Positions 1 through 8,744 of a stretch of DNA of 64,000 nt are shown here, in pieces. The position numbers and the translations under genes were made by a program. Source of the stretch: Pseudoxanthomonas koreensis (GTDB lineage: Bacteria > Pseudomonadota > Gammaproteobacteria > Xanthomonadales > Xanthomonadaceae). The stretch covers positions 26,131-90,130 of the forward strand of contig NZ_PDWM01000007.1 in NCBI RefSeq assembly GCF_010093225.1, written 5' to 3'. The notes below the pieces were generated by a model that was given only the letters and a program-made list of their open reading frames with translations, ran no database searches and was not told where the DNA came from. Position 1 is the first letter of the stretch. The number at the start of each line of letters is the position of its first letter.

Positions 1-806
1 TGGCGGCGTTCGCGCGCCGCCGCGGCCACCTCCGCCAGATCGCCGCGGTCCTGGCGCGCGATGAAGGCGTCGAACGTTTCCTGCGCCCGCGCGCCCGGGA
101 TCGTGCTCAAAGCGATGGTGCCGCCCGGGGCGAGCAGGGTGACGCGCATGCCCGGCAGGTGCGCCAGGGTTTCGATCGGTGCGATCAGGTCGTCGACCGG
201 GATGTCCAGGCTGGCCATGCCGGTGCCCAGCGGCCGCAGCGGCACGTTGTAGGTGGCCATCCACACCTGGCCGGCGGTCTGGTTGAGGTAGGGCTCGGAC
301 CACCAGCCGGCCGGCGCGGCCTGGGTGGCTCGGTACCAGGGCTGGGCGTGGTAGTCGTAGCCGTCGGCGAGGAAGTCGCGCTCGCCGAGCGGGCCCATGT
401 AGCGTGTGTACGCCAGCCCTCCCGGCTCACGCGGCTCCACGATCAGCAGCGTGCCGGCTGCACCCGGGATCGAGTCGAGCACCGCGGCCTGCGCCTGCCG
501 CAGCTGTTCGTGGTCCAGCGATGCGCGCGAGACCAACTGTGCCAGGTTGCCGGTGGCGACCGTCAGCGTGCGCAGGCTGGTCTCCAGCCGCTCGGCGGCC
601 TCGCCGGCGGTGGCGCGGTTGTCGCGCTGGGCGTTGTCGAGGATCTCGCGGCGCAGGTACGCGGCGGTGGCCAGGGTCACCGCGAGCAGGAACAGCAGCG
701 TGCTCAGGCCCGACCACAGGGCGATGCGCGTGCGCAGGCTGTGGTACCAGCGCACGGACTCGTGCGGCGGCGCGGCGCCAGTGGCGTCGGACGCTTCGAT
801 CGGCAT
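1..806 (-). CDS. Sensor-phosphatase paralog (SpoIIE/RsbU type), N-terminal part only
   Basis: This is the N-terminal part of a membrane sensor that runs off the left window edge. The start is an ATG at 804-806 on the minus strand, and the frame is open to base 1. The protein begins with a short Ala/Pro-rich cytoplasmic leader, then RWYHSLRTRIALW and a hydrophobic segment (about residues 31-52), then an extracytoplasmic sensing region containing PWYRATQAAPAGWWSEPY. It aligns along its length with the gene at 934-2934, so the two are tandem paralogs on the same strand 127 bp apart. By analogy a HAMP and a PP2C-type phosphatase domain should follow outside the window; that part is inferred. Such proteins usually act on anti-anti-sigma factors. 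Confidence 0.8.
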   Translation of the reverse strand, partial: MPIEASDATGAAPPHESVRWYHSLRTRIALWSGLSTLLFLLAVTLATAAYLRREILDNAQRDNRATAGEAAERLETSLRTLTVATGNLAQLVSRASLDHEQLRQAQAAVLDSIPGAAGTLLIVEPREPGGLAYTRYMGPLGERDFLADGYDYHAQPWYRATQAAPAGWWSEPYLNQTAGQVWMATYNVPLRPLGTGMASLDIPVDDLIAPIETLAHLPGMRVTLLAPGGTIALSTIPGARAQETFDAFIARQDRGDLAEVAAAARERR

Positions 807-933
807 GCCGGTCCCCCCGTGCGGACGCCGGCATCATAGCGCCGTGCCGCACGCCGCGAACGCCTGCGCCTGGCTGCCCGTTGCCGGTGCGCCGCGCACG
901 GGCGCGGCCGGCATGCCGGCGCAGCGTGATCGC

Positions 934-2934
934 TTATTCCCGCTGCCGGCTGATCGCCAGGATGGTGATGTCGTCGGACTGCGGCGCCGCGCCGGCGAAG
1001 CGGCGCACGTCGTCGAGCAGGCGCCGGCACGCCGCCTGCGCGCTGGCGCCGGGCGCCAGCGCGCGCAGCAGGCGTTCGCTGCCGTAGGCGCGGTTGTCCG
1101 GGTCGAAGGCCTCGGTCACCCCGTCGGTGTAGCCGACCAGGGTCGCGCCGGCCGGCAGCACGCCTTCGTACAGAGGGAACGCATCGCCCGGCTCGAACCC
1201 CAGCGGCGCGCCGGCAGCCACCTCCAGCAGTGCGCAACTGCCGTCGGCCTGCAGCAGCAGCGGCGGCTCATGCCCGGCGCTGGCCAGCTGGATGCGCCCG
1301 CTGGCCACCTCCAGCCGCCCGCACAGCACGGTGGCGAACATGCAGGTCTCGTTGTTCTCGGCCAGCCGCACCGAGGCGGAGGCCAGGATCTTCTCCGGCG
1401 TGCCGTGGCGCCGCGCCATCTGCTCCAGCACGGTGAGCGTGCGCGCCATGAACAGCGCCGCCGGAATGCCCTTGTCGGACACGTCGCCGACCGCGAACCA
1501 CAGCACGCCCGGCTCCAGCTCGGAGAACTGGTAGAAGTCGCCGCCCACCTCGCTGGCCGGTTCCAGCAGCGCGTGCGCTTCCACGTGCATGTGCCCGGTG
1601 TCGAAGCCGCGCCCGGCCGGCAGCATCGACTGCTGGATGTCGCGCGCGATCGACAGCTCGCTCTCCAGCTTCTGCCGCGCACTGGCCATGCGCCCGATCT
1701 CGTGCATCTGCCCGCGGATCGAATCGCGCGCGGTGTCGAACGCGCGCGCCATCACCCCGACCTCGTCCTCGCGCTGCACGTACGGGATCGGCCGGTCGAA
1801 CCGGCCCTGGCTGAAGTGGTGCGCGCTGTCGGTGAGCTCCTCGATCGGCGCGGCCAGCGCGCTGCCGTAGCGCCGCGCCAGCCACAGCGCCACCAGCAGC
1901 GCGAACAGGCTGGCCAGCGCCACCATCAACGCGATCCGGTCCAGCCGATGCAGGAACCAGCGGTCGGACACGGTGAGCGCATAGGTCCAGCCGCTGTCGC
2001 CCACCGGCAGCACCACCGTGCCCAGCGCGTCGCCGCGCGCGTCGTGGTGCTCGAAGGTGGTGGCCTGGCGCGCGCCGATCGCCGCGACCAGCGGCGCCAG
2101 CCCTGCGCCGCCCGGCTGCGCCAGCAGTTCGCCGGCGTTGCGCCGCATCCGCACGTCCGCCTCCGGATGCCCCACCGCCAGCCCTTCGGGCGAGAACAGC
2201 ATCGGCTGCAGGCCGGCGCCGCCCGCCTCGCCATGCCCGCCGACCAGCGCGGCCAGCCGTTCCACCGGCACGTCCAGGCTGACCATGCCCACCGCCGGCG
2301 AGCCGGCCGCATCGCCCGGCCGCCGCAGCGGCAGGTTGAAGGTGGAGAAATATTCGCCGGCGGTGGCCGCGTTGGCGTACGGCTCGGACCACCACGGCCG
2401 CGGCGAGGCGACCGTGCGCAGGTACCACGGCATGGTCCGGTAGTCGTAGCCCAGGTCGGCCACCGACTGCTCCACCAGCGTGGCGCCATCGCGGCGGATG
2501 TACCAGGTGAAGCCGTCGGCGTCGCCCGGCAACTGGCCCGGTTCGATGATGACCATCGCCCCGGCGATGTCCGGGTCGCCGGCCAGGCTGGCCACCAGCA
2601 GCGCGCGCAGGCTGGACGGCTGCGCGCCCACGCCGGTGGCACTGGCGGCCAGGGTGCGGCCGCTGACCTGCACCGAATCCAGCGTCGCCTCCAGGCTGCG
2701 CACCGTCTGCCGCGCCAGGCTGTCGGCTTCGGCGCGCGCGTTCTCCACGATCAGCGCACGCGCGCCGAAGTAGAACGCCAGCGCGGTGAGCAGCAGCAGC
2801 CCGGCGTTGAGCAGGCTGGACCACAACACCATCCGCGTGCGCAGGCTGTCGCGCCAGCGCACCGCGCGGCGGGTGGGCGCGCCGGCCGCGTCCGCCGTGG
2901 TGGAGCCAGACGCGACCGCGTCCTCGCCGGACAT
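934..2934 (-). CDS. Membrane sensor with HAMP and PP2C-type SpoIIE/RsbU phosphatase domain
   Basis: A 666-residue inner-membrane signalling protein. A first membrane helix (about 35-56) is followed by a periplasmic dCache-like sensor (about 60-330, with WYLRTVASPRPWWSEPY). A second helix (about 333-352), a HAMP linker, a short coiled coil and a PP2C/SpoIIE domain from about residue 420 follow. Phosphatase landmarks are visible: GGDFYQF near 465, GDVSDKGIPAALFM, YTDGVTEA near 608 and QSDDITILAI at the end; their acidic residues bind the two metals. The start at 2934 is chosen because AAGGAG lies just upstream; longer in-frame starts at 2976 and 2991 lack this. It is expected to dephosphorylate an anti-anti-sigma (STAS) protein in a partner-switching pathway. 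No partner is encoded in the window. Confidence 0.88.
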   Translation of the reverse strand: MSGEDAVASGSTTADAAGAPTRRAVRWRDSLRTRMVLWSSLLNAGLLLLTALAFYFGARALIVENARAEADSLARQTVRSLEATLDSVQVSGRTLAASATGVGAQPSSLRALLVASLAGDPDIAGAMVIIEPGQLPGDADGFTWYIRRDGATLVEQSVADLGYDYRTMPWYLRTVASPRPWWSEPYANAATAGEYFSTFNLPLRRPGDAAGSPAVGMVSLDVPVERLAALVGGHGEAGGAGLQPMLFSPEGLAVGHPEADVRMRRNAGELLAQPGGAGLAPLVAAIGARQATTFEHHDARGDALGTVVLPVGDSGWTYALTVSDRWFLHRLDRIALMVALASLFALLVALWLARRYGSALAAPIEELTDSAHHFSQGRFDRPIPYVQREDEVGVMARAFDTARDSIRGQMHEIGRMASARQKLESELSIARDIQQSMLPAGRGFDTGHMHVEAHALLEPASEVGGDFYQFSELEPGVLWFAVGDVSDKGIPAALFMARTLTVLEQMARRHGTPEKILASASVRLAENNETCMFATVLCGRLEVASGRIQLASAGHEPPLLLQADGSCALLEVAAGAPLGFEPGDAFPLYEGVLPAGATLVGYTDGVTEAFDPDNRAYGSERLLRALAPGASAQAACRRLLDDVRRFAGAAPQSDDITILAISRQRE

Positions 2935-3213
2935 GGCGGCTCCTTCGATGCTGCGCTGCGGCGAAGCGGGGGACATCGCGAGCCCATGCATGGCGGAGTC
3001 GCCACGATCATAAGCACGAACCGGCATGCTGCACTGCGACATCGCCGCGCTGTCCCCGCGACTGTCCCGGACAACCGATGATTGCAGCGGAAACCGACCC
3101 GCCACGCCCCCCTGTACGCCGCCGTAGCGAGGCGGCCGCAAGGGCCGGTGCGTTAAACTCCACGGTCCATGACGAACATCGCGCCGCGGCCCACGCGCGG
3201 CATAGGGAGTGAC

Positions 3214-5907
3214 ATGAACTGGCTGAACGAGGTGCTGCAGAACGATCCGGATCCGGTCGAGACCCGTGAATGGATCGAATCGCTCAAGGCGGTCATCGAC
3301 CGCGACGGCCCCGAGCGCGCGCACCAGCTGCTGGAGGATATGGTCGAACTGCCCCGCCGCTCCGGCGCGTTCCTGCCGTTCTCCCCGACCACCGAATACG
3401 TCAACACCATCGCCCCGCACCTGGAGGCCAAGAGCCCGGGCAACGCGGACCTGGAATGGCGGATCCGCTCGATCATCCGCTGGAACGCGATGGCCATGGT
3501 CGTGCGGACCAACCGCAAGCCCGGCGACCTCGGCGGCCACATCGCCTCGTTCGCCTCCGGCGCCACGCTCTATGACGTGGGCTTCAACCACTTCTGGCGC
3601 GCCCCGTCCGACAGCCACCCGGGCGACCTGCTGTTCATCCAGGGCCACAGCTCGCCCGGCATCTACGCCCGCTCGTTCCTGGAAGGCCGCATCAGCGAGG
3701 ACCAGCTCGACAACTTCCGCATGGAAGTGGACGGGCGCGGCATCTCGTCCTACCCGCACCCGTGGCTGATGCCGGATTACTGGCAGACCCCGACCGTGTC
3801 GATGGGCCTGGGCCCGCTGGCGGCGATCTACCAGGCGCAGTTCATGAAGTACCTGGAGCACCGCGGCCTGATCGAGAAGTCCGACCGCAAGGTCTGGTGC
3901 TTCATCGGCGACGGCGAGTCGGACGAACCGGAGACCCTGGGCGCGATCTCGCTGGCCGGGCGCGAAGGCCTGGACAACCTGGTGTTCGTGGTCAACTGCA
4001 ACCTGCAGCGCCTGGACGGCCCGGTGCGCGGCAACGGCAAGATCATCCAGGAACTGGAAGGCGTGTTCCGCGGCGGCGGCTGGAACGTGATCAAGCTGCT
4101 GTGGGGCAGCTACTGGGATCCGCTCCTGGCGCGCGACAGCAACGGCGTGCTGAAGAAGCTGATGATGGAGACCGTCGACGGCGAGTACCAGAACTGCAAG
4201 GCCTTCGGCGGCGCGTACACCCGCGAGAACTTCTTCGGCAAGTACCCGGAGACCGCGGCGATGGTCGCCTCGCTCTCCGACGAGGACATCTGGCGCCTGA
4301 ACCGCGGCGGCCACGACCCGCACAAGGTCTACGCCGCCTACCAGCAGGCGGTGAACACCAAGGGCATGCCGACCGTGATCCTGGCCAAGACGGTCAAGGG
4401 CTACGGCATGGGCAGCGCCGGCGAGTCGCTCAACCCGACCCACCAGACCAAGAAGCTGGACGACGACGCGGTGCGCGCGTTCCGCGACCGCTTCAACATC
4501 CCGCTCAGCGACAAGCAGCTGGAAGAAGCCGAGCAGGTCCCGTTCTACCACCCCGGCGAGGACTCGCCGGAAGTGCAGTACCTGAAGGAGCGCCGCGCCG
4601 CGCTTGGCGGCTACCTGCCGCAGCGCCGGCGCAAGGCCAGCAAGTCCTTCACCGTGCCCACCCTGGACAAGTACGAGCGCCTGCTCAAGGACAGCGGCGA
4701 GCGCAGCTACTCGACCACCATGGCCTTCGTGCAGACGCTCAACATCGCCCTGCGCGACAAGGAACTGGGCCCGCACCTGGTGCCCATCGTCGCTGACGAA
4801 GCGCGCACCTTCGGCATGGAAGGCCTGTTCCGCCAGATCGGCATCTACGCCCCGTTCGGGCAGAAGTACAAGCCGGTCGACTCGGACCAGCTGATGTACT
4901 ACCGCGAAGACCAGGCCGGCCAGGTGCTGCAGCAGGGCATCAGCGAGCCCGGCGCGATCGCCTCGTGGATGGCCGCCGGCACCAGCTACTCGGTGTCCGA
5001 CGTGCCGATGCTGCCGTTCTACATCTACTACTCGATGTTCGGCTTCCAGCGCGTGGGCGACCTCGCCTGGCAGGCCGCCGACATGCGCACCCGCGGCTTC
5101 CTGCTCGGCGGCACCGCCGGCCGCACCACGCTCAACGGCGAAGGCCTGCAGCACGAGGACGGCTTCAGCCAGATCGTCGCCGGCGGCATCCCCAACGTGC
5201 GCAGCTACGACCCGACCTTCGGCTACGAAGTCACCGTGCTGCTCCAGCACGGCATGAAGGCGATGATGGAGGACCAGATCGACGAGTACTGGTACCTCAC
5301 CCTGATGAACGAGAACTACACCCACCCGGAGATGCCGGCGGGTGCGGAGACCGGGATCATCAAGGGCATGTACCTGCTCAAGGACGCCGGCAAGCCGAAG
5401 AAGGGCGAACTGCGCGTGCAGCTGCTGGGCAGCGGCACCATCCTGCGCGAGGCGATCGCCGCGGCCGAACTGCTGGACAAGGACTTCGGCGTGACCGCGG
5501 ACATCTGGTCGTGTCCGAGCTTCAACGAGCTGCGGCGTGACGGGTTCGACGTGGAGCGGTGGAACCGGATGAACCCGGAAGCCAAGAGCCCGCGCAAGGC
5601 GTACGTGACCGAGCTGCTGGAAGGGCGGCAGGGGCCGGCGATTGCTGCGACGGACTACGTGCGCGGGTTCGCCGACCAGATCCGGGCGTTCGTGCCGATG
5701 GCCTATACCGTGCTGGGCACGGACGGGTTCGGGCGTTCGGACACGCGCGCCAACTTGCGGCGGTTCTTCGAGGTCGACCGGTACTACATCGCGCATGCGG
5801 CCATCGCCGCGTTGGCGAAGGACGGGAAGATGACCGGGAAGGATGTGGCCAGGGCGATCAAGCAGTACAGGATCGATCCGGAGAAGGCGAATCCGGTTGG
5901 GGTTTGA
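3214..5907 (+). CDS. aceE: Pyruvate dehydrogenase E1 component, homodimeric type
   Basis: An 897-residue thiamine-diphosphate enzyme that decarboxylates pyruvate and acetylates the lipoyl groups of E2 in the pyruvate dehydrogenase complex. The length and collinear motifs match the Escherichia coli AceE type. These include the TPP-binding GDGE near residue 231 with NCN about 28 residues later, the LNRGGHDP region, DEARTFGMEGLFRQIGIY, TTLNGEGLQHEDG and the C-terminal VLGTDGFGRSD. The start at 3214 has AGGGAG 4-8 bases upstream; an in-frame ATG at 3169 would add 15 unconserved residues. No aceF or lpd follows; transcription ends at a strong hairpin at 5927-5955, so E2 and E3 must be elsewhere. 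Confidence 0.97.
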   Translation: MNWLNEVLQNDPDPVETREWIESLKAVIDRDGPERAHQLLEDMVELPRRSGAFLPFSPTTEYVNTIAPHLEAKSPGNADLEWRIRSIIRWNAMAMVVRTNRKPGDLGGHIASFASGATLYDVGFNHFWRAPSDSHPGDLLFIQGHSSPGIYARSFLEGRISEDQLDNFRMEVDGRGISSYPHPWLMPDYWQTPTVSMGLGPLAAIYQAQFMKYLEHRGLIEKSDRKVWCFIGDGESDEPETLGAISLAGREGLDNLVFVVNCNLQRLDGPVRGNGKIIQELEGVFRGGGWNVIKLLWGSYWDPLLARDSNGVLKKLMMETVDGEYQNCKAFGGAYTRENFFGKYPETAAMVASLSDEDIWRLNRGGHDPHKVYAAYQQAVNTKGMPTVILAKTVKGYGMGSAGESLNPTHQTKKLDDDAVRAFRDRFNIPLSDKQLEEAEQVPFYHPGEDSPEVQYLKERRAALGGYLPQRRRKASKSFTVPTLDKYERLLKDSGERSYSTTMAFVQTLNIALRDKELGPHLVPIVADEARTFGMEGLFRQIGIYAPFGQKYKPVDSDQLMYYREDQAGQVLQQGISEPGAIASWMAAGTSYSVSDVPMLPFYIYYSMFGFQRVGDLAWQAADMRTRGFLLGGTAGRTTLNGEGLQHEDGFSQIVAGGIPNVRSYDPTFGYEVTVLLQHGMKAMMEDQIDEYWYLTLMNENYTHPEMPAGAETGIIKGMYLLKDAGKPKKGELRVQLLGSGTILREAIAAAELLDKDFGVTADIWSCPSFNELRRDGFDVERWNRMNPEAKSPRKAYVTELLEGRQGPAIAATDYVRGFADQIRAFVPMAYTVLGTDGFGRSDTRANLRRFFEVDRYYIAHAAIAALAKDGKMTGKDVARAIKQYRIDPEKANPVGV

Positions 5908-5926
5908 GGTCGGATATTGAGGAACG

Positions 5927-5955
5927 AAAAAAGCGGCCGAAAGGCCGCTTTTTTT
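5927..5955. terminator. Bidirectional rho-independent terminator between aceE and the cytosine methylase
   Basis: A perfect stem GCGGCC/GGCCGC with GAAA loop is flanked by six A residues on the left and seven T residues on the right. It can therefore terminate both aceE (plus strand) and the converging methyltransferase (minus strand), whose stop codon begins at 5957-5959, directly next to the T-tract. Confidence 0.93.
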
Positions 5956-5956
5956 G

Positions 5957-7330
5957 TCATATGGTCAATGATGTCTGTGCGGCGTCGATGTCTCTTTGCC
6001 TTCGCTTCTTGGCGCCGCTTTTCCGGTCGCGCTGGTTGATCGGATTCTGGATCCCCCAGTAAGCGGCCGCTTCCGCGGTGCTCATGCGCAACAGTTCGGT
6101 TTTGCCCAGGCGCACCTCCTTGGAGGGGCGTTTCGGCTTCGTTCCCATCGCCTTCATCACCTGGGATGCGACGGCCCGCGCAAGCGGTGGAGGCACGGCG
6201 TTGCCGATCTGGCGAGCGCCATGCCATTTGGTTCCATTGAGGCGAAACCAGTCGGGGAAGCCGTGTAGGCGCGCCATCTCGCGAACCGTTACGCAACGGT
6301 CCCACTTATAGTGAATCGGGCGCGGACTGGTGAATGCGCCGCGTGCAGAGTCGGTGCCGGCGCGCAGCGTATTGGACACCCCGTCGGCCGGAAGTTTGAA
6401 GAATCGAGAGATGGGTTCCACTTCCCCCGGGAGGGTGGAGGCAAAACGGCGTCGCGAAATCTTCGTATGCTCGGACCGCATGCTGGAAGTGAGCGAATCG
6501 GGGTCCCACTTCCGCTTGTAGCCGTAGGCCCAGCCTTCGGGTGTATCGCAACGCATGAGCTTGGCGTACTCGCTAGCCCTGATGGACTTTTTTGCCTTCG
6601 TTTCGTCGGAGTACTTCAACCGCTCGTAACGCTCCGCGTCCGGCAGGTCGCCCAGCGCCTGGGAGCAAGTCGGCGCGTTCGGAAGCTTGCCGCCCTTGCC
6701 GGGCTTCGACGTGATAGGGGTCGGATACTCTGGAAGTCGCATCCCCGTCTTCGCGCCGAGCAGGAAGAGGCGCTGGCGATCCTGCGGTACGCCGTACTCG
6801 CAGGCGTTCAGGACCTTCCAGCTCTTGACGACGTCGTAACCGGCCTGGCCGAACTCTTCGATGATCTCGTCGAGGAACTTGCGATGCTTGCCTACGGTAA
6901 GCCCCTTGACGTTCTCGAATACGAAATAGCCGGCGTCCAGTTCGCGGACGATGCGCACGAAATCCTTGACCAACGAATTCCGTGGGTCGTCCAGGGCGCG
7001 TTGGCCGATCAGGGAAAAGCCTTGGCAGGGTGCGCCACCGAAGACCACATCGACCTGCCGCGACCCTATCCCGGCGGCCGCACGGATCTTCTCTCCGCTG
7101 AGATCGGTGACCGAGCGGGGGATTACCGCGCAGTCGGGGAAATTGAACTCGTGCACGGCTGCGTGGACGGGATCTATCTCCACGGCGGCGACGACGTCGA
7201 AGCCGGCCTGCTCGAAGCCGAGGCTGAGGCCGCCGGCGCCGGCGAAGAGATCGATTCCGATGGGTCTGCTCATGGGGGGAAGTATAGTGGGGGTCCGATC
7301 GTTTGTCGATCGGAAGAGATCGTCCTGCAT
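5957..7330 (-). CDS. DNA (cytosine-5) methyltransferase
   Basis: A 457-residue C5-cytosine methylase. Motifs appear in the canonical order: motif I DLFAGAGGLSLGF (about 25-37, SAM binding), motif IV PCQGFS (about 101, catalytic Cys), motif VI ENV (about 137), motif VIII QDRQR, motif IX TVREMARLHGFP, and motif X QIGNAVPP (about 375). The region between VIII and IX is the target-recognition domain; the sequence specificity cannot be read from it. A basic tail of about 80 residues follows motif X. The start at 7330 is preferred over 7273 because GAAGGA lies 9 bases upstream. It is divergent from vsr (72 bp apart) and has lower GC than the surrounding genes, which suggests acquisition as a restriction-modification island. 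Confidence 0.95.
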   Translation of the reverse strand: MQDDLFRSTNDRTPTILPPMSRPIGIDLFAGAGGLSLGFEQAGFDVVAAVEIDPVHAAVHEFNFPDCAVIPRSVTDLSGEKIRAAAGIGSRQVDVVFGGAPCQGFSLIGQRALDDPRNSLVKDFVRIVRELDAGYFVFENVKGLTVGKHRKFLDEIIEEFGQAGYDVVKSWKVLNACEYGVPQDRQRLFLLGAKTGMRLPEYPTPITSKPGKGGKLPNAPTCSQALGDLPDAERYERLKYSDETKAKKSIRASEYAKLMRCDTPEGWAYGYKRKWDPDSLTSSMRSEHTKISRRRFASTLPGEVEPISRFFKLPADGVSNTLRAGTDSARGAFTSPRPIHYKWDRCVTVREMARLHGFPDWFRLNGTKWHGARQIGNAVPPPLARAVASQVMKAMGTKPKRPSKEVRLGKTELLRMSTAEAAAYWGIQNPINQRDRKSGAKKRRQRDIDAAQTSLTI

Positions 7331-7402
7331 GGTCGGAGTTCCTTCTCCTGACGAGGCCCTAGAGTGTGGCGCGGCTGTCTCACCGGATGAGACGGAGGGC
7401 GT

Positions 7403-7807
7403 ATGGACCGGTTGACGTCCGAGCGCCGCAGTTGGCTCATGTCCCGGATCGGCTCCAGGAACACAAAGCCGGAGCTCGCGCTCAGGTCGTTGCTGCATCG
7501 GCTCGGGTACAGGTTCCGCCTGCATCGAAGGGATCTTCCGGGAACGCCCGATGTGGTCCTGCCCGGACGGCGTACGGTGATCTTCGTCCATGGGTGCTTC
7601 TGGCATGGACATGCGTGCAAGCGCAGTAAGATGCCTAAGTCGAGGATCGACTACTGGGGGCCAAAGATCGACGCCAATAGACGTCGGGACGCGAGGAAGC
7701 GAAGAATGCTTCGGGCTCTCGGGTGGCGTGTCCTCACCGTATGGGAGTGCGAATTGAAGGATTCTGGCAAGCTGTCCGATAGAATCGTTCGAATGCTCGG
7801 CGATTGA
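7403..7807 (+). CDS. vsr: Very short patch repair (Vsr) mismatch endonuclease
   Basis: A 134-residue Vsr endonuclease, which nicks 5' of the T in the T:G mismatches made by deamination of 5-methylcytosine. The family core is present: an N-terminal RSWLMSRIGSRNTKPE segment, LPGTPDVVLP with the catalytic Asp, VIFVHGCFWHGHAC with zinc/metal ligands, and GWRVLTVWECEL near the C-terminus. GGAGG lies 5 bases before the ATG. It sits divergently beside the C5 methylase, the usual partner whose mutagenic side effect it corrects, and 10 bp before the putative nuclease, so it probably heads a short operon. Confidence 0.96.
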   Translation: MDRLTSERRSWLMSRIGSRNTKPELALRSLLHRLGYRFRLHRRDLPGTPDVVLPGRRTVIFVHGCFWHGHACKRSKMPKSRIDYWGPKIDANRRRDARKRRMLRALGWRVLTVWECELKDSGKLSDRIVRMLGD

Positions 7808-7817
7808 AGGGGGGGTA

Positions 7818-8633
7818 ATGGTCGAACTGAAGGAAAAGAAGGCGAATCGTTACTCGGCGATCATCGCCGAGGTTTTCGACCGTCATTACGAGGAGGGCAA
7901 GACCCGCATCGCATTCGAACGGGACGAGTTCGAAGAGATCATGGCCGAGAAAGGCATGAAGCGGATAAAGAATCCGGGCGACCCGATTTACTCGTTTAAG
8001 TACCGGTACCCGCTTCCCGCAGCTATCGTGGAGACTGCCCCCGAGGGTTACGAATGGGGGATATTCGGGGTGGGCCGGGCGAAGTACGAATTCCGGTTGG
8101 TTGTTCCCTTGGATATGACTCCTCGGATGAGCAAGTTGGCAATCAAGATTCCGGATGCAACCCCCGAAATTATCGGTGCGTATGCCCTTGGCGACGAGCA
8201 GGCCCTTTTGGCCAAGGTTAGATACAACCGTCTAATCGACGTATTTCTGGGAGTTACAGCCTCGTCGCTTCAGAATCATCTGCGTACGACCGTCAAGGAG
8301 ATTGGACAAATCGAAATCGATGAACTGTATGTCGGTATTGATCGGAGCGGATCGCAGTACGTTGTCCCCGTGCAAGCTAAGGGCGGAAGGGATCGGCACG
8401 GCAGGCAGCAGACGGAACAGGACATAGCCTGTTGCCGGCAGAAGTTTCCCGACTTGAGGTGTCGGCCGGTATCCGCACAGTTCATGTCGAATGGACGTAT
8501 CGCGATGTTCGAACTGGCGATGCAGGGCGACGACATCAAGGTCGTGGCTGAAGAACACTATGAGTTGGTTCCCGCCAAATCGATCACTAAGGAAGATCTT
8601 ATGCTCTATCGCAGGGGGGCGGGAATCGATTAA
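7818..8633 (+). CDS. Putative type II restriction endonuclease of the Dcm/Vsr island
   Basis: A 271-residue protein with no family I can name for certain. The segment IEIDELYVGIDRSGSQYVVPVQAKGGRD (about 170-197) has the spacing of a PD-(D/E)xK nuclease core, with an acidic residue before a beta hairpin and Q-A-K in place of the usual E-x-K. It is followed by a Gln/Asp-rich helix (RQQTEQDIACC), typical of such folds. The N-terminal half is charged, with no transmembrane segment. It starts 10 bp after vsr and is followed without a gap by a 36-codon ORF. Position beside a methylase and Vsr supports a role as the cognate restriction enzyme; the nuclease call is inference. GC and codon use are lower than in the genes outside the island. 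Confidence 0.6.
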   Translation: MVELKEKKANRYSAIIAEVFDRHYEEGKTRIAFERDEFEEIMAEKGMKRIKNPGDPIYSFKYRYPLPAAIVETAPEGYEWGIFGVGRAKYEFRLVVPLDMTPRMSKLAIKIPDATPEIIGAYALGDEQALLAKVRYNRLIDVFLGVTASSLQNHLRTTVKEIGQIEIDELYVGIDRSGSQYVVPVQAKGGRDRHGRQQTEQDIACCRQKFPDLRCRPVSAQFMSNGRIAMFELAMQGDDIKVVAEEHYELVPAKSITKEDLMLYRRGAGID

Positions 8634-8744
8634 ATGGTGGAAAACATCGAAAACAGCGGTCAGAGCGTCCTAAAAGGGAGCAGGTTCATTTTCTATGGGC
8701 AGCTGCCAGCGGCTGATCATCTTGAGGTGAGCACTCAGCAATGA
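8634..8744 (+). CDS. 36-residue coupled small ORF, unknown function
   Basis: The ATG directly abuts the stop of the preceding gene (TAAATG), and its TGA overlaps the ATG of the next gene (ATGA at 8741-8744), so it exactly bridges two island genes. The predicted 36-residue product begins MVENIENSGQSVLKG; it is hydrophilic, with no membrane segment or cysteine. A G-rich stretch lies upstream but there is no clean ribosome-binding site. It could be a real small protein, or a translational coupler that delivers ribosomes to the cyclase-like gene. Confidence 0.45.
   Translation: MVENIENSGQSVLKGSRFIFYGQLPAADHLEVSTQQ

Noticed and set aside
406..3081. A long plus-strand open frame opposite the two sensor-phosphatases
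   Set aside because: The composition is Arg/Gln/His/Pro-rich without any family motif, while the minus strand encodes complete, recognisable domains.
3169..3213. Earlier aceE start at 3169
   Set aside because: The extra 15 residues are not like the family N-terminus, and the Shine-Dalgarno AGGGAG fits ATG 3214.
934..5796. A 1620-codon minus-strand open frame spanning the phosphatase and running antisense through aceE
   Set aside because: The part beyond about 2991 is antisense to a clear aceE gene and reads as low-complexity His/Val/Ala/Arg sequence. High GC removes stop codons, so the frame is open by chance.
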